NCBI GenBank assembly: GCA_937924675.1
Contig: CALEVL010000027.1
Span: forward strand, 1-48,166
Length of the DNA stretch: 48,166 nt
Source: an uncultured Ignavibacteria bacterium
Lineage (GTDB): Bacteria > Bacteroidota > Ignavibacteria > Tepidaquicellales > Tepidaquicellaceae
Reading direction: 5' to 3'
The notes beneath the pieces were generated by a model. The model saw only the letters and a program-made list of their open reading frames with translations. It searched no databases and had not been told where the DNA came from. The number at the start of each line of letters is the position of its first letter. Position 1 is the first letter of the stretch. Positions 7,812 to 16,998 of this stretch are shown here, piece after piece. A program made the position numbers and the translations under genes.

Positions 7812-9324
7812 AATTGACGTATCCTTCCAGTCCATGCTTTCCGCCTTCTCTTCCGAACCCGCTTTCCTTGTAACCGCCGAAAGGTGATGCCGGATTGAAT
7901 TTGTTGAACGTGTTCGACCATACCACGCCTGCTCTGATCTTGCTGAGCACTTTAAATATCTTTGAGCCTTTATCTGTCCACACGCCTGCTGACAAACCAT
8001 AGAAAGTATTGTTAGCTTTGTCAACGGCTTCCTGCGGAGTTCTGAATGTCAGTACTGACAGAACGGGACCAAAGATCTCTTCATTTGCAATTCTGTGAGA
8101 CAAAGCTACTTCAGTAAAGAAAGTCGGCTTGAACCAGAACCCCTTTGACGGAAGATCGCAGTCACACTGAAACATCTTTGCTCCCTCGTCAACCCCCGAA
8201 TCAACAAGTTCTTTGATCTTGTTCAATTGCATTCTTGAATTGATTGCTCCAACGTCTGTGTTTTTGTCAAGCGGATCGCCGACACGAAGATTTTTCATCC
8301 TTTGCTTAAGCTTCTTTACAACTGTATCATGAATGCTTTCCTGAACAAGGAGTCTTGAACCGGCGCAGCATACATGTCCCTGATTGAAATAGATTCCATT
8401 GATTATACCTTCGACCGCGGCATCAATGGGTGCATCTTCGAAGATGATGTTTGCCGCTTTTCCGCCAAGCTCAAGCGTAAGTTTTTTATCTGTTCCGGCA
8501 GTCTCACGCATGATGATCTTCCCAACTTCGGTAGAACCCGTAAATGCTATCTTGTTTACTTTCGGATGTCTGACAATCGCCGCACCGGTCTTGCCATCTC
8601 CCGAAATTATGTTCACAACACCCGGCGGTAGTCCGGCTTCTTCGATAACTTCAGCGAGCTTGTAAAGTGTGAGCGGCGTAGTCTCAGCAGATTTTATGAC
8701 GACTGTATTTCCGCATGCAAGCGCCGGAGCGATCTTCCAGGCCGCCATGAGCAGCGGAAAGTTCCAGGGAATAATTTGACCAGCAACTCCGACCGGCATC
8801 ACATTTCTTCCGGGAAAAGCAAACTTCAACTTGTCCGCCCATCCGGCATAATAGAAAAAGTGTGCGAGTGCAAGAGGCACATCAACTGACTTTGACTCGC
8901 GGATCGGCTTGCCGCCGTTCATTGTTTCAATCACGGCAAACTCACGCGCCTTCTCCTGAATGATTCTCGCAATGCGAAAAATATATTTTGCTTTTTCTTT
9001 GGGAGGAGTCTTGCTCCAGTATTTGTCGTATGCAAGCTTTGCTGCATTAACGGCTTTGTTCACATCTTCCTCGGATGCATAAGCAACTTCGGAAAGTACT
9101 TCTTCGTTTGCAGGATTGATTGTCTCAAAATACTTCTTTGACTTAACCCATTTGCCGCCGATGAACAGATCGTATTTCTTATTGAGATTGATATGCTTAG
9201 GATCTTCTATGGATTTTGAATACTCCCATTTGATTGTCTTTGAATTTGTGCCGGCCTTACCGTTCTTTGCAGTTGCAGAGCCGTTCTTTGTGATTGTTCT
9301 GCGCAAAGAAGTTTCAGTCTTCAT
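7810..9324 (-). CDS. Aldehyde dehydrogenase family protein
   Basis: The roughly 504-residue protein is an NAD(P)+-dependent aldehyde dehydrogenase oxidising an aldehyde to its acid. It has IIPWNFPLLM and the KSAETTPL cofactor segment, the GSTEVGK Rossmann turn, the general base in LELGGKA, and the nucleophile region FNQGHVCCAGSR with catalytic Cys319 (or 320). The frame stays open upstream to 9411, but I chose the ATG at 9324 because the extra residues look non-conserved. Residues 1-45 form a Lys/Thr-rich extension before the catalytic fold. RVGDPLDKNTDVGAI recalls the ALDH16-like branch. The substrate is unknown. Confidence 0.92.
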   Translation of the reverse strand: MKTETSLRRTITKNGSATAKNGKAGTNSKTIKWEYSKSIEDPKHINLNKKYDLFIGGKWVKSKKYFETINPANEEVLSEVAYASEEDVNKAVNAAKLAYDKYWSKTPPKEKAKYIFRIARIIQEKAREFAVIETMNGGKPIRESKSVDVPLALAHFFYYAGWADKLKFAFPGRNVMPVGVAGQIIPWNFPLLMAAWKIAPALACGNTVVIKSAETTPLTLYKLAEVIEEAGLPPGVVNIISGDGKTGAAIVRHPKVNKIAFTGSTEVGKIIMRETAGTDKKLTLELGGKAANIIFEDAPIDAAVEGIINGIYFNQGHVCCAGSRLLVQESIHDTVVKKLKQRMKNLRVGDPLDKNTDVGAINSRMQLNKIKELVDSGVDEGAKMFQCDCDLPSKGFWFKPTFFTEVALSHRIANEEIFGPVLSVLTFRTPQEAVDKANNTFYGLSAGVWTDKGSKIFKVLSKIRAGVVWSNTFNKFNPASPFGGYKESGFGREGGKHGLEGYVN

Positions 9325-9408
9325 GTTAGTGCTGTTAGTTGATAGTGCGGCAAATTTAAGTATTCTAATGTTGATAAGAAAAACTAAACCAATCCCTTTG
9401 AATAGTTG

Positions 9409-9453
9409 CACGGAGGACAGAGGACCACTGATAAGTCACAGAGATCCACGGAG
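9409..9453. repeat. Short dispersed repeat with CACGGAG boxes
   Basis: CACGGAG occurs at 9409-9415 and 9447-9453, flanking GACAGAGGACC and TCACAGAGATC. The mixture of CACGGAG and CACAGAG boxes resembles a degenerate dispersed intergenic repeat; a related element in opposite orientation appears near 25361-25409. It lies just upstream of the aldehyde dehydrogenase gene. Confidence 0.45.
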
Positions 9454-9550
9454 TACGTTCAATCTAGATCTATACTGATGCCTAAGAAATGTATTGTCAA
9501 AAGCAAGTAACGGTTTTAATAGAAATTAAATTGTAACTTCAAAATCAGAA

Positions 9551-9578
9551 AGGGAACCTATCCCAGGATAAGTCCCCT
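9551..9578 (-). terminator. Intrinsic terminator after the cytochrome gene
   Basis: Read on the minus strand, AGGGGACTTATCC pairs with GGATAGGTTCCCT across a 2-nt centre (11 Watson-Crick and 2 G-U pairs). A T-rich tail (TTCTGATTTTG) follows. It lies 25 bp past the stop codon of the cytochrome gene. Confidence 0.75.
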
Positions 9579-9602
9579 TAAAATTGAAGCAACAGAACAA
9601 TC

Positions 9603-11423
9603 CTATCTTACAAGCATCATTTTCTTTGTTTCAACGTAACTGCCGGAGTTCATTCTGTAGAAGTAAACTCCACTAGTGACGCTTTCTCCTCTATTATCAA
9701 CACCTTCCCAATTGACGACATAATTTCCACGTGTCATATTCTGACCCACAAGCGTGAATATTTCTCTACCTGTAATGTCAAAAATCTTGATAGAAACATA
9801 TTCAGAGTTTGGTACGGTAAATCCAATCTTTGTACTTGGGTTAAACGGATTTGGATAGTTTTGGCCAAGTTTGAAATCTACCGGTACTTCATTAGAAACC
9901 TGTTGAATTCCAACTGTCCATATCTGTCTGTTCATCCATCTGTTTAAAGTATCAGCAAGCAATGAATCAGTACCTTCTCTCCAGTTTGTTAATGATGCAT
10001 CATTGCCTACACCCAAAGTTGGAACATTTGCCGTTCCAGCAGCAGAGCCGGGATTTCTGTGGCAGCCTACGGCGCAGGTGTTAAGCATACCTTGAGTCGG
10101 CGAACTAACGCCGAGTTTCTGTAAGGTCTTTATTGGTCTTACAACTTTCCAATTGTGAGAGGAAATATCATAGGCAACTGCTGTAATTGCCGTCTTGGTC
10201 ATATGGCAAGTTACACATCTTGATGTTCCGCCAGACTGATTTGCATTAGTTGGATCAAAAGAGTGCTTCGTATGATTTGTGATTGCAGTAATATTGGGAT
10301 TGCCCACAGTTCCAAAATTAGTATGGCATTGCAGACAAATGCTGTTGTCTTCTGCGCTGCGCTTGAGTTGATGCGGGAGATTGTTGACTGACTTATGGGG
10401 ATCATGACATGAAGTATAGCAGTTCATGATATTGTTATGCGGTGAATAACTCATATCCTGCCATTGCTGGTGGTGCTGTCTTGAGGTCATTGTATCAGGC
10501 CATACGCCGGGTCCGCCGACGGCATTGAAGAAATTTTGCCATGTGGGAATGTAATTTGCCAGAACATTTCCCGGTTGGTATGCGCTGTCAACAGATTCCT
10601 TCCATGCATATTCATATGTAAAATTTGTGCTGGAACTTCTCATATGACATTGTCCGCACATTTCCTGCTGCCTCTGCAGACCGGCTGAGTTCATTCTTGT
10701 TGGACCGAAAATGTTTCCGGTTCCGGGTGCTGATGCATGCTCACTTCCGGGACCATGACATGACTCACAACCGACTTTTATGTTTGTTGTGTCATTATTA
10801 TTTGCCCAACCGCCAACCCACGAAGTATCTGTGCCGGTTATGTTCTTGGCGATCTTTGTACCTGTCACGTGACATCCTACACAATTTTTATCGTATGACT
10901 TTTTCCTGAATGCATTGTCAATTGCCTTCAATGTTCCGTCTGTATTGAACCAGTTACCCGGATTATAAGAAGCCCAACTTCCTGTGCCAAAAGCCAAATA
11001 CTTCGTAAGATTCCATTGAATAGGTAGCATATAGTAACTCAGTCCAATCTTAACTAAGTATCTCTGCTTGTATCCTCCGCCATATGTATAGACTATGTCG
11101 TAAGTAACTGGTGTTCCGGAACTCGGATTCAAAGTTGCTTTATATACATTTCCTGCCAAAGTAAGTGTAACTGTGGCATTTCCATATGCGGAACCCATGT
11201 TTACATTTCCGGTCCAGGGAGGACGAACTGTTCCCGGTGAGGGAAGCATATGAATTTGGGCGTGCAAGGTTGCCTTCCACGGTGTAGTATAACCGCTGTT
11301 GTGGCAAGCACAACCCTGTGTTCCCACATAATTTGCTGCCGCATCCTTAGGATCATCATTTTTAAATGAATAAGAAAGAAGTCCTGCTGCAAATACTGCT
11401 GTAAGTAAAATTAGCTTCTTCAT
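9603..11423 (-). CDS. Secreted multihaem cytochrome c with T9SS sorting domain
   Basis: This 606-residue protein has a signal peptide (MKKLILLTAVFAAGLLS), a haem-rich body and a C-terminal T9SS domain (about 515-606: LGQNYPNPFNPSTKIGF, ending in KKMMLVR). Five canonical CXXCH motifs start at Cys181, 219, 256, 363 and 403. Three near-canonical sites also occur: CACH at 38-41 and six-residue CX3CH motifs at 335-340 (CYTSCH) and 450-455 (CAVGCH). Many extra His residues could be distal ligands. The architecture suggests a periplasm-assembled, surface-exported electron carrier. No cytochrome maturation genes are nearby. The cytochrome and T9SS assignments are strong; the redox partner is unknown. 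Confidence 0.92.
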   Translation of the reverse strand: MKKLILLTAVFAAGLLSYSFKNDDPKDAAANYVGTQGCACHNSGYTTPWKATLHAQIHMLPSPGTVRPPWTGNVNMGSAYGNATVTLTLAGNVYKATLNPSSGTPVTYDIVYTYGGGYKQRYLVKIGLSYYMLPIQWNLTKYLAFGTGSWASYNPGNWFNTDGTLKAIDNAFRKKSYDKNCVGCHVTGTKIAKNITGTDTSWVGGWANNNDTTNIKVGCESCHGPGSEHASAPGTGNIFGPTRMNSAGLQRQQEMCGQCHMRSSSTNFTYEYAWKESVDSAYQPGNVLANYIPTWQNFFNAVGGPGVWPDTMTSRQHHQQWQDMSYSPHNNIMNCYTSCHDPHKSVNNLPHQLKRSAEDNSICLQCHTNFGTVGNPNITAITNHTKHSFDPTNANQSGGTSRCVTCHMTKTAITAVAYDISSHNWKVVRPIKTLQKLGVSSPTQGMLNTCAVGCHRNPGSAAGTANVPTLGVGNDASLTNWREGTDSLLADTLNRWMNRQIWTVGIQQVSNEVPVDFKLGQNYPNPFNPSTKIGFTVPNSEYVSIKIFDITGREIFTLVGQNMTRGNYVVNWEGVDNRGESVTSGVYFYRMNSGSYVETKKMMLVR

Positions 11424-11660
11424 TGAGATTTCTGTTTAAGTTTTAAACTAAGTTATAAACTTTGATATAGTTTAAACTCAATTTTTGTGCCGTCAATTAC
11501 AGGCATTCAAAGCATCTTTTTTATTGGTTAGTATCATAATATGGGGAATATTTTCCTGTGTTGGGGATTATATCTACAAACCGAATATTTGCGAATTCCC
11601 GGATTGACATCATAATTCGCATCACTTGGCATCAAAGCTTTTGATAAATTCCGGATATCA

Positions 11661-11672
11661 GAATCATGATTC
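11661..11672. repeat. 12-bp perfect palindrome
   Basis: GAATCATGATTC is self-complementary and lies 238 bp upstream of the cytochrome start. A 10-bp version, AATCATGATT, occurs at 32988-32997 upstream of another T9SS cargo gene. It could be an operator-like dyad; two occurrences are not enough to claim a regulon. Confidence 0.4.
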
Positions 11673-11863
11673 ACTCAATGAAGGTATTAGATCAAAGTTG
11701 CAATATGCTTATAAATCTCCTGATTGTGAATCTATGATAACTTCCTAATCTGGGAATCTGATTTCATAATGATGACCGAACTCTGCTAAAGGAAACAAGT
11801 TTTCCTCAGACGAATCAGTTTACTTTTTGAGAGAAGTTATTTATTATACTATTCCAAACAAAA

Positions 11864-11886
11864 GCCCTGAACCTTAAGCTCAGGGC
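11864..11886 (-). terminator. Intrinsic terminator after the BNR-repeat gene
   Basis: A perfect 7-bp stem, GCCCTGA (11864-11870) with TCAGGGC (11880-11886), encloses a 9-nt loop. On the minus strand TTTTGTTT follows. It lies about 65 bp past the stop codon at 11952. Confidence 0.8.
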
Positions 11887-11951
11887 CTCTTCCATTATCG
11901 GATTTTAAAGGGCGAATTATTCTTGTTTACGTATGAGGATTGAAAGAATCT

Positions 11952-14522
11952 CTATTTCAGTAATGTCATTCGCTTAACACCTAACTGCTTACCATCCGCA
12001 CTCAATGAATAGAAATAAACTCCGCTCGAAAGATTGTTAGCATTAAACTCTGCCTCATGAGTTCCGGCATTCTGTTGTTTACTGATAAGATTTGTAATGA
12101 ACTTTCCCGTGATGTCAAACACACTCAGCTCAACATAGCCTGCAGTACTTAGCCTGTAACTTATTTTCGTTGACGGGTTAAATGGATTCGGATAGTTCTG
12201 ATACAACTCGAATCCGCCCGGGACTTCCGAAGTATTAGAAGAAATTCCCACAACCTGCGAGAGATCGATCTTGTACATTGATCTACCGTGAGTTCCTGCA
12301 ACGAGATAATTGGCAGTCGGATGTACTTTGAAATCATACACAGAAACCATCGGAAGTCCTGTTCCGAGAAACTGCCATGAACCGCCGCTGTTGAAACTTA
12401 CATACGCACCGACATCAGAACCGACAAAGAGCACATTCGGTCTTAACGGATCAATGTCAAATGCATTCACGGGTGCATCAGGCAAGTTCGAGCTTATATC
12501 CTGCCATGTTTGTCCGCGATTTGTTGTTCTGAAAACATGCGGCTGAGGATCTTTCCATTTCAAGCCGTTATATGTAACATAAGCAATGTTGTCATTAGTC
12601 GGATCGAAGGCCACTCTTGTTACCCATCTGTAAGGCAATGAAGTTGATACTTTTGTCCAGTTGCTTCCATTGTTGGTTGTTATCCAGACATTTGCATCAT
12701 CGGTTCCTGCCATTATGATATTTGAGTTAGTCTTTGCTACTGCAATAGTTGCTACTGTTCCAAGTCGCGCCTGATTGCCATTAGTAAGATCTGGGCTTGC
12801 GGCAGTCCATGAAGAAGCTGCATTGGTTGTTCTGTAAACCCTGTTCGTTCCGTAATAAAGAATATTGTTATTATTGGGATCCATAATGACAGGAGTTGAC
12901 CAGTTCTTCTTCTCTGTTGTACTTATTCCAGAAGTAGCACCTGTGAAAGATGCTCCGCCGTTTGTTGATTTACCGAGTGCACCATTCTGAGATTCGGCAT
13001 AAATGATGTTGGGATTTGTCGGATCTACAATCACATAAAATCCGTCACCTCCGTAAATGCTTGCCCAGTCACCTAGTCCGCCTGTTGTTGTTCTGTTCGT
13101 CCCGTTATCCTGAGTTCCGCCGTAGAGTCTTTGCGGATTTGTCTTATCAATTCCAATTTCATAGAACTGAGTGACCGGCAGACTCGCAACTTTAGTAAAT
13201 GAGCTTCCGCCATTTGAAGAACGATAAATGCCTCCGTCATTGCCGAGCAACAAAGAATTGGGATCTCCCGGCTTGAATGCAAGCGCATGCTGATCAACAT
13301 GAACCGAACCGGAGATCTCACTCCATGATGTACCGGAGTTAGTGGATTTCATCACTTCAAGATCAAGAACATATACAATATCAGGATTTGTCGGATGAAC
13401 ACGAACCTGTCCGAAATACCAGCTGAATGTGGAAAAGCCGCTTTGCAGTCCCCCGCCGTTTGCATTGGTCCAGTTGAGCCCGGCATTGGTAGTCTTGAAG
13501 AAGCCTGAATATGTTGTGCCGTTCGTGTATAGTGCATAGGCAATGTTTGGACTTGAATTGCTGATACTAAGGCCGATCCTACCTACATTTGTTGTCGAAG
13601 AATTTGGAAGCCCGTTTGCTGCACCAAGCACAGTCCAGGTGTTTCCTCCGTCAGTTGTTTTATGAATTCCGCTTTCCCTTCCGTAAAGCTGACCGCCGTT
13701 TGGATATCTTGTTCTCTGCCACATTGCAGCCATCATGTTATTGGGATTGACGGGATCCATAATAATGTCTATCGCTCCGCAAGAATCTGAAACATATAAT
13801 ACTCTCGACCAAGTAGCTCCGCCGTTATCGCTTCTGTAAACTCCCCGCTCAGGATTTGGTCCGAAATAAGATCCAACAGCCGCAACATATACTCTCAGTG
13901 GATTTGCTGGGTTAACAAGAACTCTTCCGATGGATACTGTATTCTCGAGTCCGATCCTTTGCCATGTTGCTCCGGCGTTGGTTGATTTATACACACCGCC
14001 TCCGGAAAAATTATTGTGTCCTCCGTTGGGTTCGCCGGTGCCAACATAGACAATACTCGGATTGACGGGATCAACTGCAATATCACCTGCTGGAAGCACT
14101 GCTTGCTCATCAAAGACCGGTGTCCAGGTAATTCCGGCATCTGTTGATTTGAACACACCTCCGGTAGCTGCTCCGGCATAGACTATGTTCGGATTCACAG
14201 GATCGTACTCTATATCGGAAAACCTTCCCCCGATATTTATCGGTCCGGCGAACTCCCACGCAGGAATTGAATTGTCATTAAGGACTTCCTGTCTCATTGT
14301 CTGAGCTTTTTCGAGAGCTTCAAGATGTGCAGACGGATCTGCCTGATAATGGGGGAACGTTCGTTTTATGTATTCAATATCTGAAGGATACTTGCCGGGT
14401 TTTTCTTCTTTTGTTATTGGTTCAGATTTTTTGCTGTCGCTGAAAAACTTCAGACTGATTACAGATCCTGTTATAAGTAAAAGGACAGACAAAATTGTAG
14501 CAAATTTGTTGCGCTGCTTCAT
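11952..14522 (-). CDS. Secreted sortilin/BNR-repeat beta-propeller protein with T9SS domain
   Basis: This 856-residue protein has an N-terminal hydrophobic signal (about 8-24), a long propeller region and a C-terminal T9SS sorting domain (about 770-856, YQNYPNPFNPSTKISY to MTLLK). The body carries about a dozen Asp-box-like motifs of the form NGGxTW or TNAGxxW, usually preceded by DPxNPxxVYxG strands, as in the VPS10/sortilin and BNR photosystem-stability families. Such propellers are typically extracellular binding or carbohydrate-active scaffolds; no catalytic centre can be assigned. The gene is isolated from its neighbours by its own terminator and long spacers. Confidence 0.9.
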   Translation of the reverse strand: MKQRNKFATILSVLLLITGSVISLKFFSDSKKSEPITKEEKPGKYPSDIEYIKRTFPHYQADPSAHLEALEKAQTMRQEVLNDNSIPAWEFAGPINIGGRFSDIEYDPVNPNIVYAGAATGGVFKSTDAGITWTPVFDEQAVLPAGDIAVDPVNPSIVYVGTGEPNGGHNNFSGGGVYKSTNAGATWQRIGLENTVSIGRVLVNPANPLRVYVAAVGSYFGPNPERGVYRSDNGGATWSRVLYVSDSCGAIDIIMDPVNPNNMMAAMWQRTRYPNGGQLYGRESGIHKTTDGGNTWTVLGAANGLPNSSTTNVGRIGLSISNSSPNIAYALYTNGTTYSGFFKTTNAGLNWTNANGGGLQSGFSTFSWYFGQVRVHPTNPDIVYVLDLEVMKSTNSGTSWSEISGSVHVDQHALAFKPGDPNSLLLGNDGGIYRSSNGGSSFTKVASLPVTQFYEIGIDKTNPQRLYGGTQDNGTNRTTTGGLGDWASIYGGDGFYVIVDPTNPNIIYAESQNGALGKSTNGGASFTGATSGISTTEKKNWSTPVIMDPNNNNILYYGTNRVYRTTNAASSWTAASPDLTNGNQARLGTVATIAVAKTNSNIIMAGTDDANVWITTNNGSNWTKVSTSLPYRWVTRVAFDPTNDNIAYVTYNGLKWKDPQPHVFRTTNRGQTWQDISSNLPDAPVNAFDIDPLRPNVLFVGSDVGAYVSFNSGGSWQFLGTGLPMVSVYDFKVHPTANYLVAGTHGRSMYKIDLSQVVGISSNTSEVPGGFELYQNYPNPFNPSTKISYRLSTAGYVELSVFDITGKFITNLISKQQNAGTHEAEFNANNLSSGVYFYSLSADGKQLGVKRMTLLK

Positions 14523-14547
14523 AGGAATTTTTCCGATTAATTTGAAA

Positions 14548-14555
14548 CAAAAATA
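14548..14555 (-). promoter_or_regulatory. Possible -7 element for the BNR-repeat gene
   Basis: On the minus strand TATTTTTG fits the TAnnTTTG Bacteroidota -7 consensus, about 25 bp upstream of the start at 14522. No matching -33 TTG is evident, so this is a weak call. Confidence 0.3.
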
Positions 14556-14656
14556 TAGAATTACTTGAGCAGATAAAAGCGCTTATGGAAAGCAGCCGTA
14601 TCCCTAATTTAGCCACACATAGCGAGAGTGAAGACAGATTGCCGCTGTTGAGCATT

Positions 14657-14690
14657 AAGAAAAAGGCACACGGACTTTCCGCATGCCTTT
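14657..14690 (-). terminator. Intrinsic terminator after the metalloprotease gene
   Basis: AAAGGCA (14662-14668) pairs with TGCCTTT (14684-14690), and an inner CGGA/TCCG stem continues past a symmetric CA/CA internal loop. On the minus strand the stem is followed by a T-run (TTTTTCTT). It lies about 60 bp past the stop at 14749. Confidence 0.75.
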
Positions 14691-14748
14691 CATTATTCCA
14701 ATTTCTAAAATCATAGAAACAGGGAGCCTTAACTCCCAATCTCCAAAA

Positions 14749-16998
14749 TTATTTTACAAGAACCATTCTCTTCGTCTGAACAAAATCCTGGGCGTTCAAT
14801 CTGTAAAAATAAACACCGCTTGGAAGATTGGCAGCACTGAATTCATATTCATAAAGTCCCGCATTTAGCTTTTGATTTACAAGCTTGCCGACAAGACTTC
14901 CCCTTGAATCATATACATTCAACTCAACATTGCCTGAACTTGGAATGGCAAACTTTATCTTTGTTGATGGATTGAACGGATTCGGATAATTGTCTCCCAG
15001 ACTGTATTCCTCCGGAACAACCGACGAAATTACATTGATACCAACAGAAGTTCTGACAAATGTAACAAGGAAAGAATTTGCAGCTGATGACGAATCAAAA
15101 CCGTTGTAAGCCCAACCTCTCCAGCTCGCTCTTACCGAATCACCGGTTGTTCCCATTGTTTGCGCGAGTGTATCAAGGAAGCTCTTCCTCATAGTAATGA
15201 GCGTATCAGCGCCGTTGTTATCGCTTGTGTATGTGTAATCAAGCGTAGTTCCGATCTTTCTGAATTTGATCTTATACCTGATAGAATTATCAGTACCCGC
15301 AGAATTCCAGACAAATTGCTGAGTTCCGGTCATATTCTGAGCCACTTCTATCCTTGTGAGTGACGGAGGTGAAACTACATTGAATGTATTTAGATTCAGA
15401 ATGATCCTGAATGCTGCATCGCAAGTATCACCAATCGAAGGATTCGAAGAATCTAATATCCTGATCTTGGCTTGCTGAGTTGTTGATATTGCCGGCAATA
15501 CCCAGTCATATTGTCTTTGTGAACCGGGGACATTGTTCTGAATTGTCTGCCATGTTGAGCCATTGTTTACCGACAATTCGAGATTCACATTTCCTGTCAA
15601 GGATGATCCCCAATATATTACAGTAGAGTTACCTGTTCTGAATGACTCTCCTCCGTTAGGATAACCTAAAGAAAGTGGTCTGGCGGAAACATACATGCAT
15701 CCCGCAGATTCAGCGCCGTTCCTCAGAACTTCTCTCGGCATTGGTCCGAATCCCTGAACCAAACTTATTGAACCGTTAAGATGGCAGTAGCTCATGATAG
15801 TACCGACTCTCGGAATTGCCGGTCCTGTATAGCATCCGCCTTCTGTTTGATAGCAGCTGTCGATTGGGCCGCCATTCCAGCTGCAGCTGTGTGTATGCGG
15901 TGAACCAAAATTGTGGCCTGTTTCATGGGCAACTACCATTACATCCCATGAATAAGTAGGCAATGGAAGTATTGGTCCATCTGTGTTGCTGAAAGCATAA
16001 CCAAATCCGCCACTGGTACTTGAACACAGGGCTCCGACCCAAGCAATTCCTCCCATGTTTCCTGCTCTTCTGCTGATCATGTGAGCAAGAGTTCTCTGGA
16101 CAGATTGCTGGTTTGCATTCCATTCCGCTCTGAACTGATTTAGCACTGTATTGGAATTTGTTCCTGTATATGGATCCGGAGTTGTCCAAACTCTGAGATA
16201 CGGGATCACAAGTTTTACATTCACTTCCTTCATATAAACTGAAGAAACAGCTGACATAACTGATACGGCATAATTGGTGGCTGTTTGAACAGATTGCTGA
16301 TAGGCAATATAAGTTGCATAGTCAATCTCTATGGCAATTTCAGCAATGTAGAGGTCTGTCGGACTTGCATCAGTAATCTCTTTGCCAACAGCTCTTTTAA
16401 TATTTTCAATCTGCTCTGAAGTCAGATTGTCATCTGCAAAACAGTTGAAATTATTCTTAGAAAGCAAGTCGCTTTCCTTGTACAGTGCGTACTTTCCTGT
16501 TTCCTGACCTGATTTATTCTTTACTTGCCCGATAACAAAATTATCATTTCCGGAGATCATCAGCCCTACAACATTATCCCTCGAAAATGTAACTGATATC
16601 ATTGTGTTGTCAAAACCTTCGAATTTTCCTCTGTATGTAACAGCAAGGTCGTTCAGTATTACTTCCTGATTGCCCTGCGCGGTTCTTGTAACAATCTTGG
16701 CGTTGGGAGTAAAAATGTCGAATCTCTCAAGGCTTACATTGTAAACGTTATTCTTATATGGTATCTGAAAAGTGATCTCAGGATTCTTGTTGTCACAAAG
16801 GCTGTTTAGTTCATCTTTGTTAAGGTTGAAGATCTCCGCATCTGTAACTACGCCTTTGAGTTCATTGTTAAGTAGTGAAGAATTATCACTTGCTGTGAAG
16901 AGATTGTATTGCTTCTTTACCTGTGAGTTTGATGTCGAAGAAATGAACAGTGAGACAAAGAGAATACAGACAAAGCTTGTAGTTAGCTTTCTTTTCAT
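14749..16998 (-). CDS. Secreted reprolysin-like zinc metalloprotease with T9SS domain
   Basis: This 749-residue protein has a signal peptide (about 1-25), a propeptide-like region to about residue 205, and a metzincin catalytic domain. The extended zinc site HETGHNFGSPH is at 358-368, and the Met-turn IMSYCH follows about 40 residues later. Several Cys residues surround the site (SCSW, SCYQ, GGCY), as in M12B/reprolysin-like enzymes. A beta-sandwich region follows (about 440-640), then the T9SS domain (NYPNPFNPSTKIKF to MVLVK). It should be an extracellular or surface endopeptidase. Its catalytic residues appear intact. Confidence 0.93.
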   Translation of the reverse strand: MKRKLTTSFVCILFVSLFISSTSNSQVKKQYNLFTASDNSSLLNNELKGVVTDAEIFNLNKDELNSLCDNKNPEITFQIPYKNNVYNVSLERFDIFTPNAKIVTRTAQGNQEVILNDLAVTYRGKFEGFDNTMISVTFSRDNVVGLMISGNDNFVIGQVKNKSGQETGKYALYKESDLLSKNNFNCFADDNLTSEQIENIKRAVGKEITDASPTDLYIAEIAIEIDYATYIAYQQSVQTATNYAVSVMSAVSSVYMKEVNVKLVIPYLRVWTTPDPYTGTNSNTVLNQFRAEWNANQQSVQRTLAHMISRRAGNMGGIAWVGALCSSTSGGFGYAFSNTDGPILPLPTYSWDVMVVAHETGHNFGSPHTHSCSWNGGPIDSCYQTEGGCYTGPAIPRVGTIMSYCHLNGSISLVQGFGPMPREVLRNGAESAGCMYVSARPLSLGYPNGGESFRTGNSTVIYWGSSLTGNVNLELSVNNGSTWQTIQNNVPGSQRQYDWVLPAISTTQQAKIRILDSSNPSIGDTCDAAFRIILNLNTFNVVSPPSLTRIEVAQNMTGTQQFVWNSAGTDNSIRYKIKFRKIGTTLDYTYTSDNNGADTLITMRKSFLDTLAQTMGTTGDSVRASWRGWAYNGFDSSSAANSFLVTFVRTSVGINVISSVVPEEYSLGDNYPNPFNPSTKIKFAIPSSGNVELNVYDSRGSLVGKLVNQKLNAGLYEYEFSAANLPSGVYFYRLNAQDFVQTKRMVLVK

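Larger units (their letters stand above)
11424..11951. other. Gene-free spacer between two T9SS cargo genes
   Basis: These 528 bp contain no credible frame. The right end holds the terminator of the BNR-repeat gene. The middle has a 12-bp palindrome (11661-11672) and loosely repeated CGGAT-x-TCATAATTC / CGGATATCAGAATCATG blocks at about 11599 and 11652. The cytochrome promoter should lie within the left 150 bp, but no convincing -7/-33 pair could be assigned. Confidence 0.6.

Noticed and set aside
9325..9411. N-terminal extension of the aldehyde dehydrogenase
   Set aside because: The extra 29 residues are hydrophobic but not a convincing signal peptide, and the enzyme family is cytosolic; the ATG at 9324 fits better.
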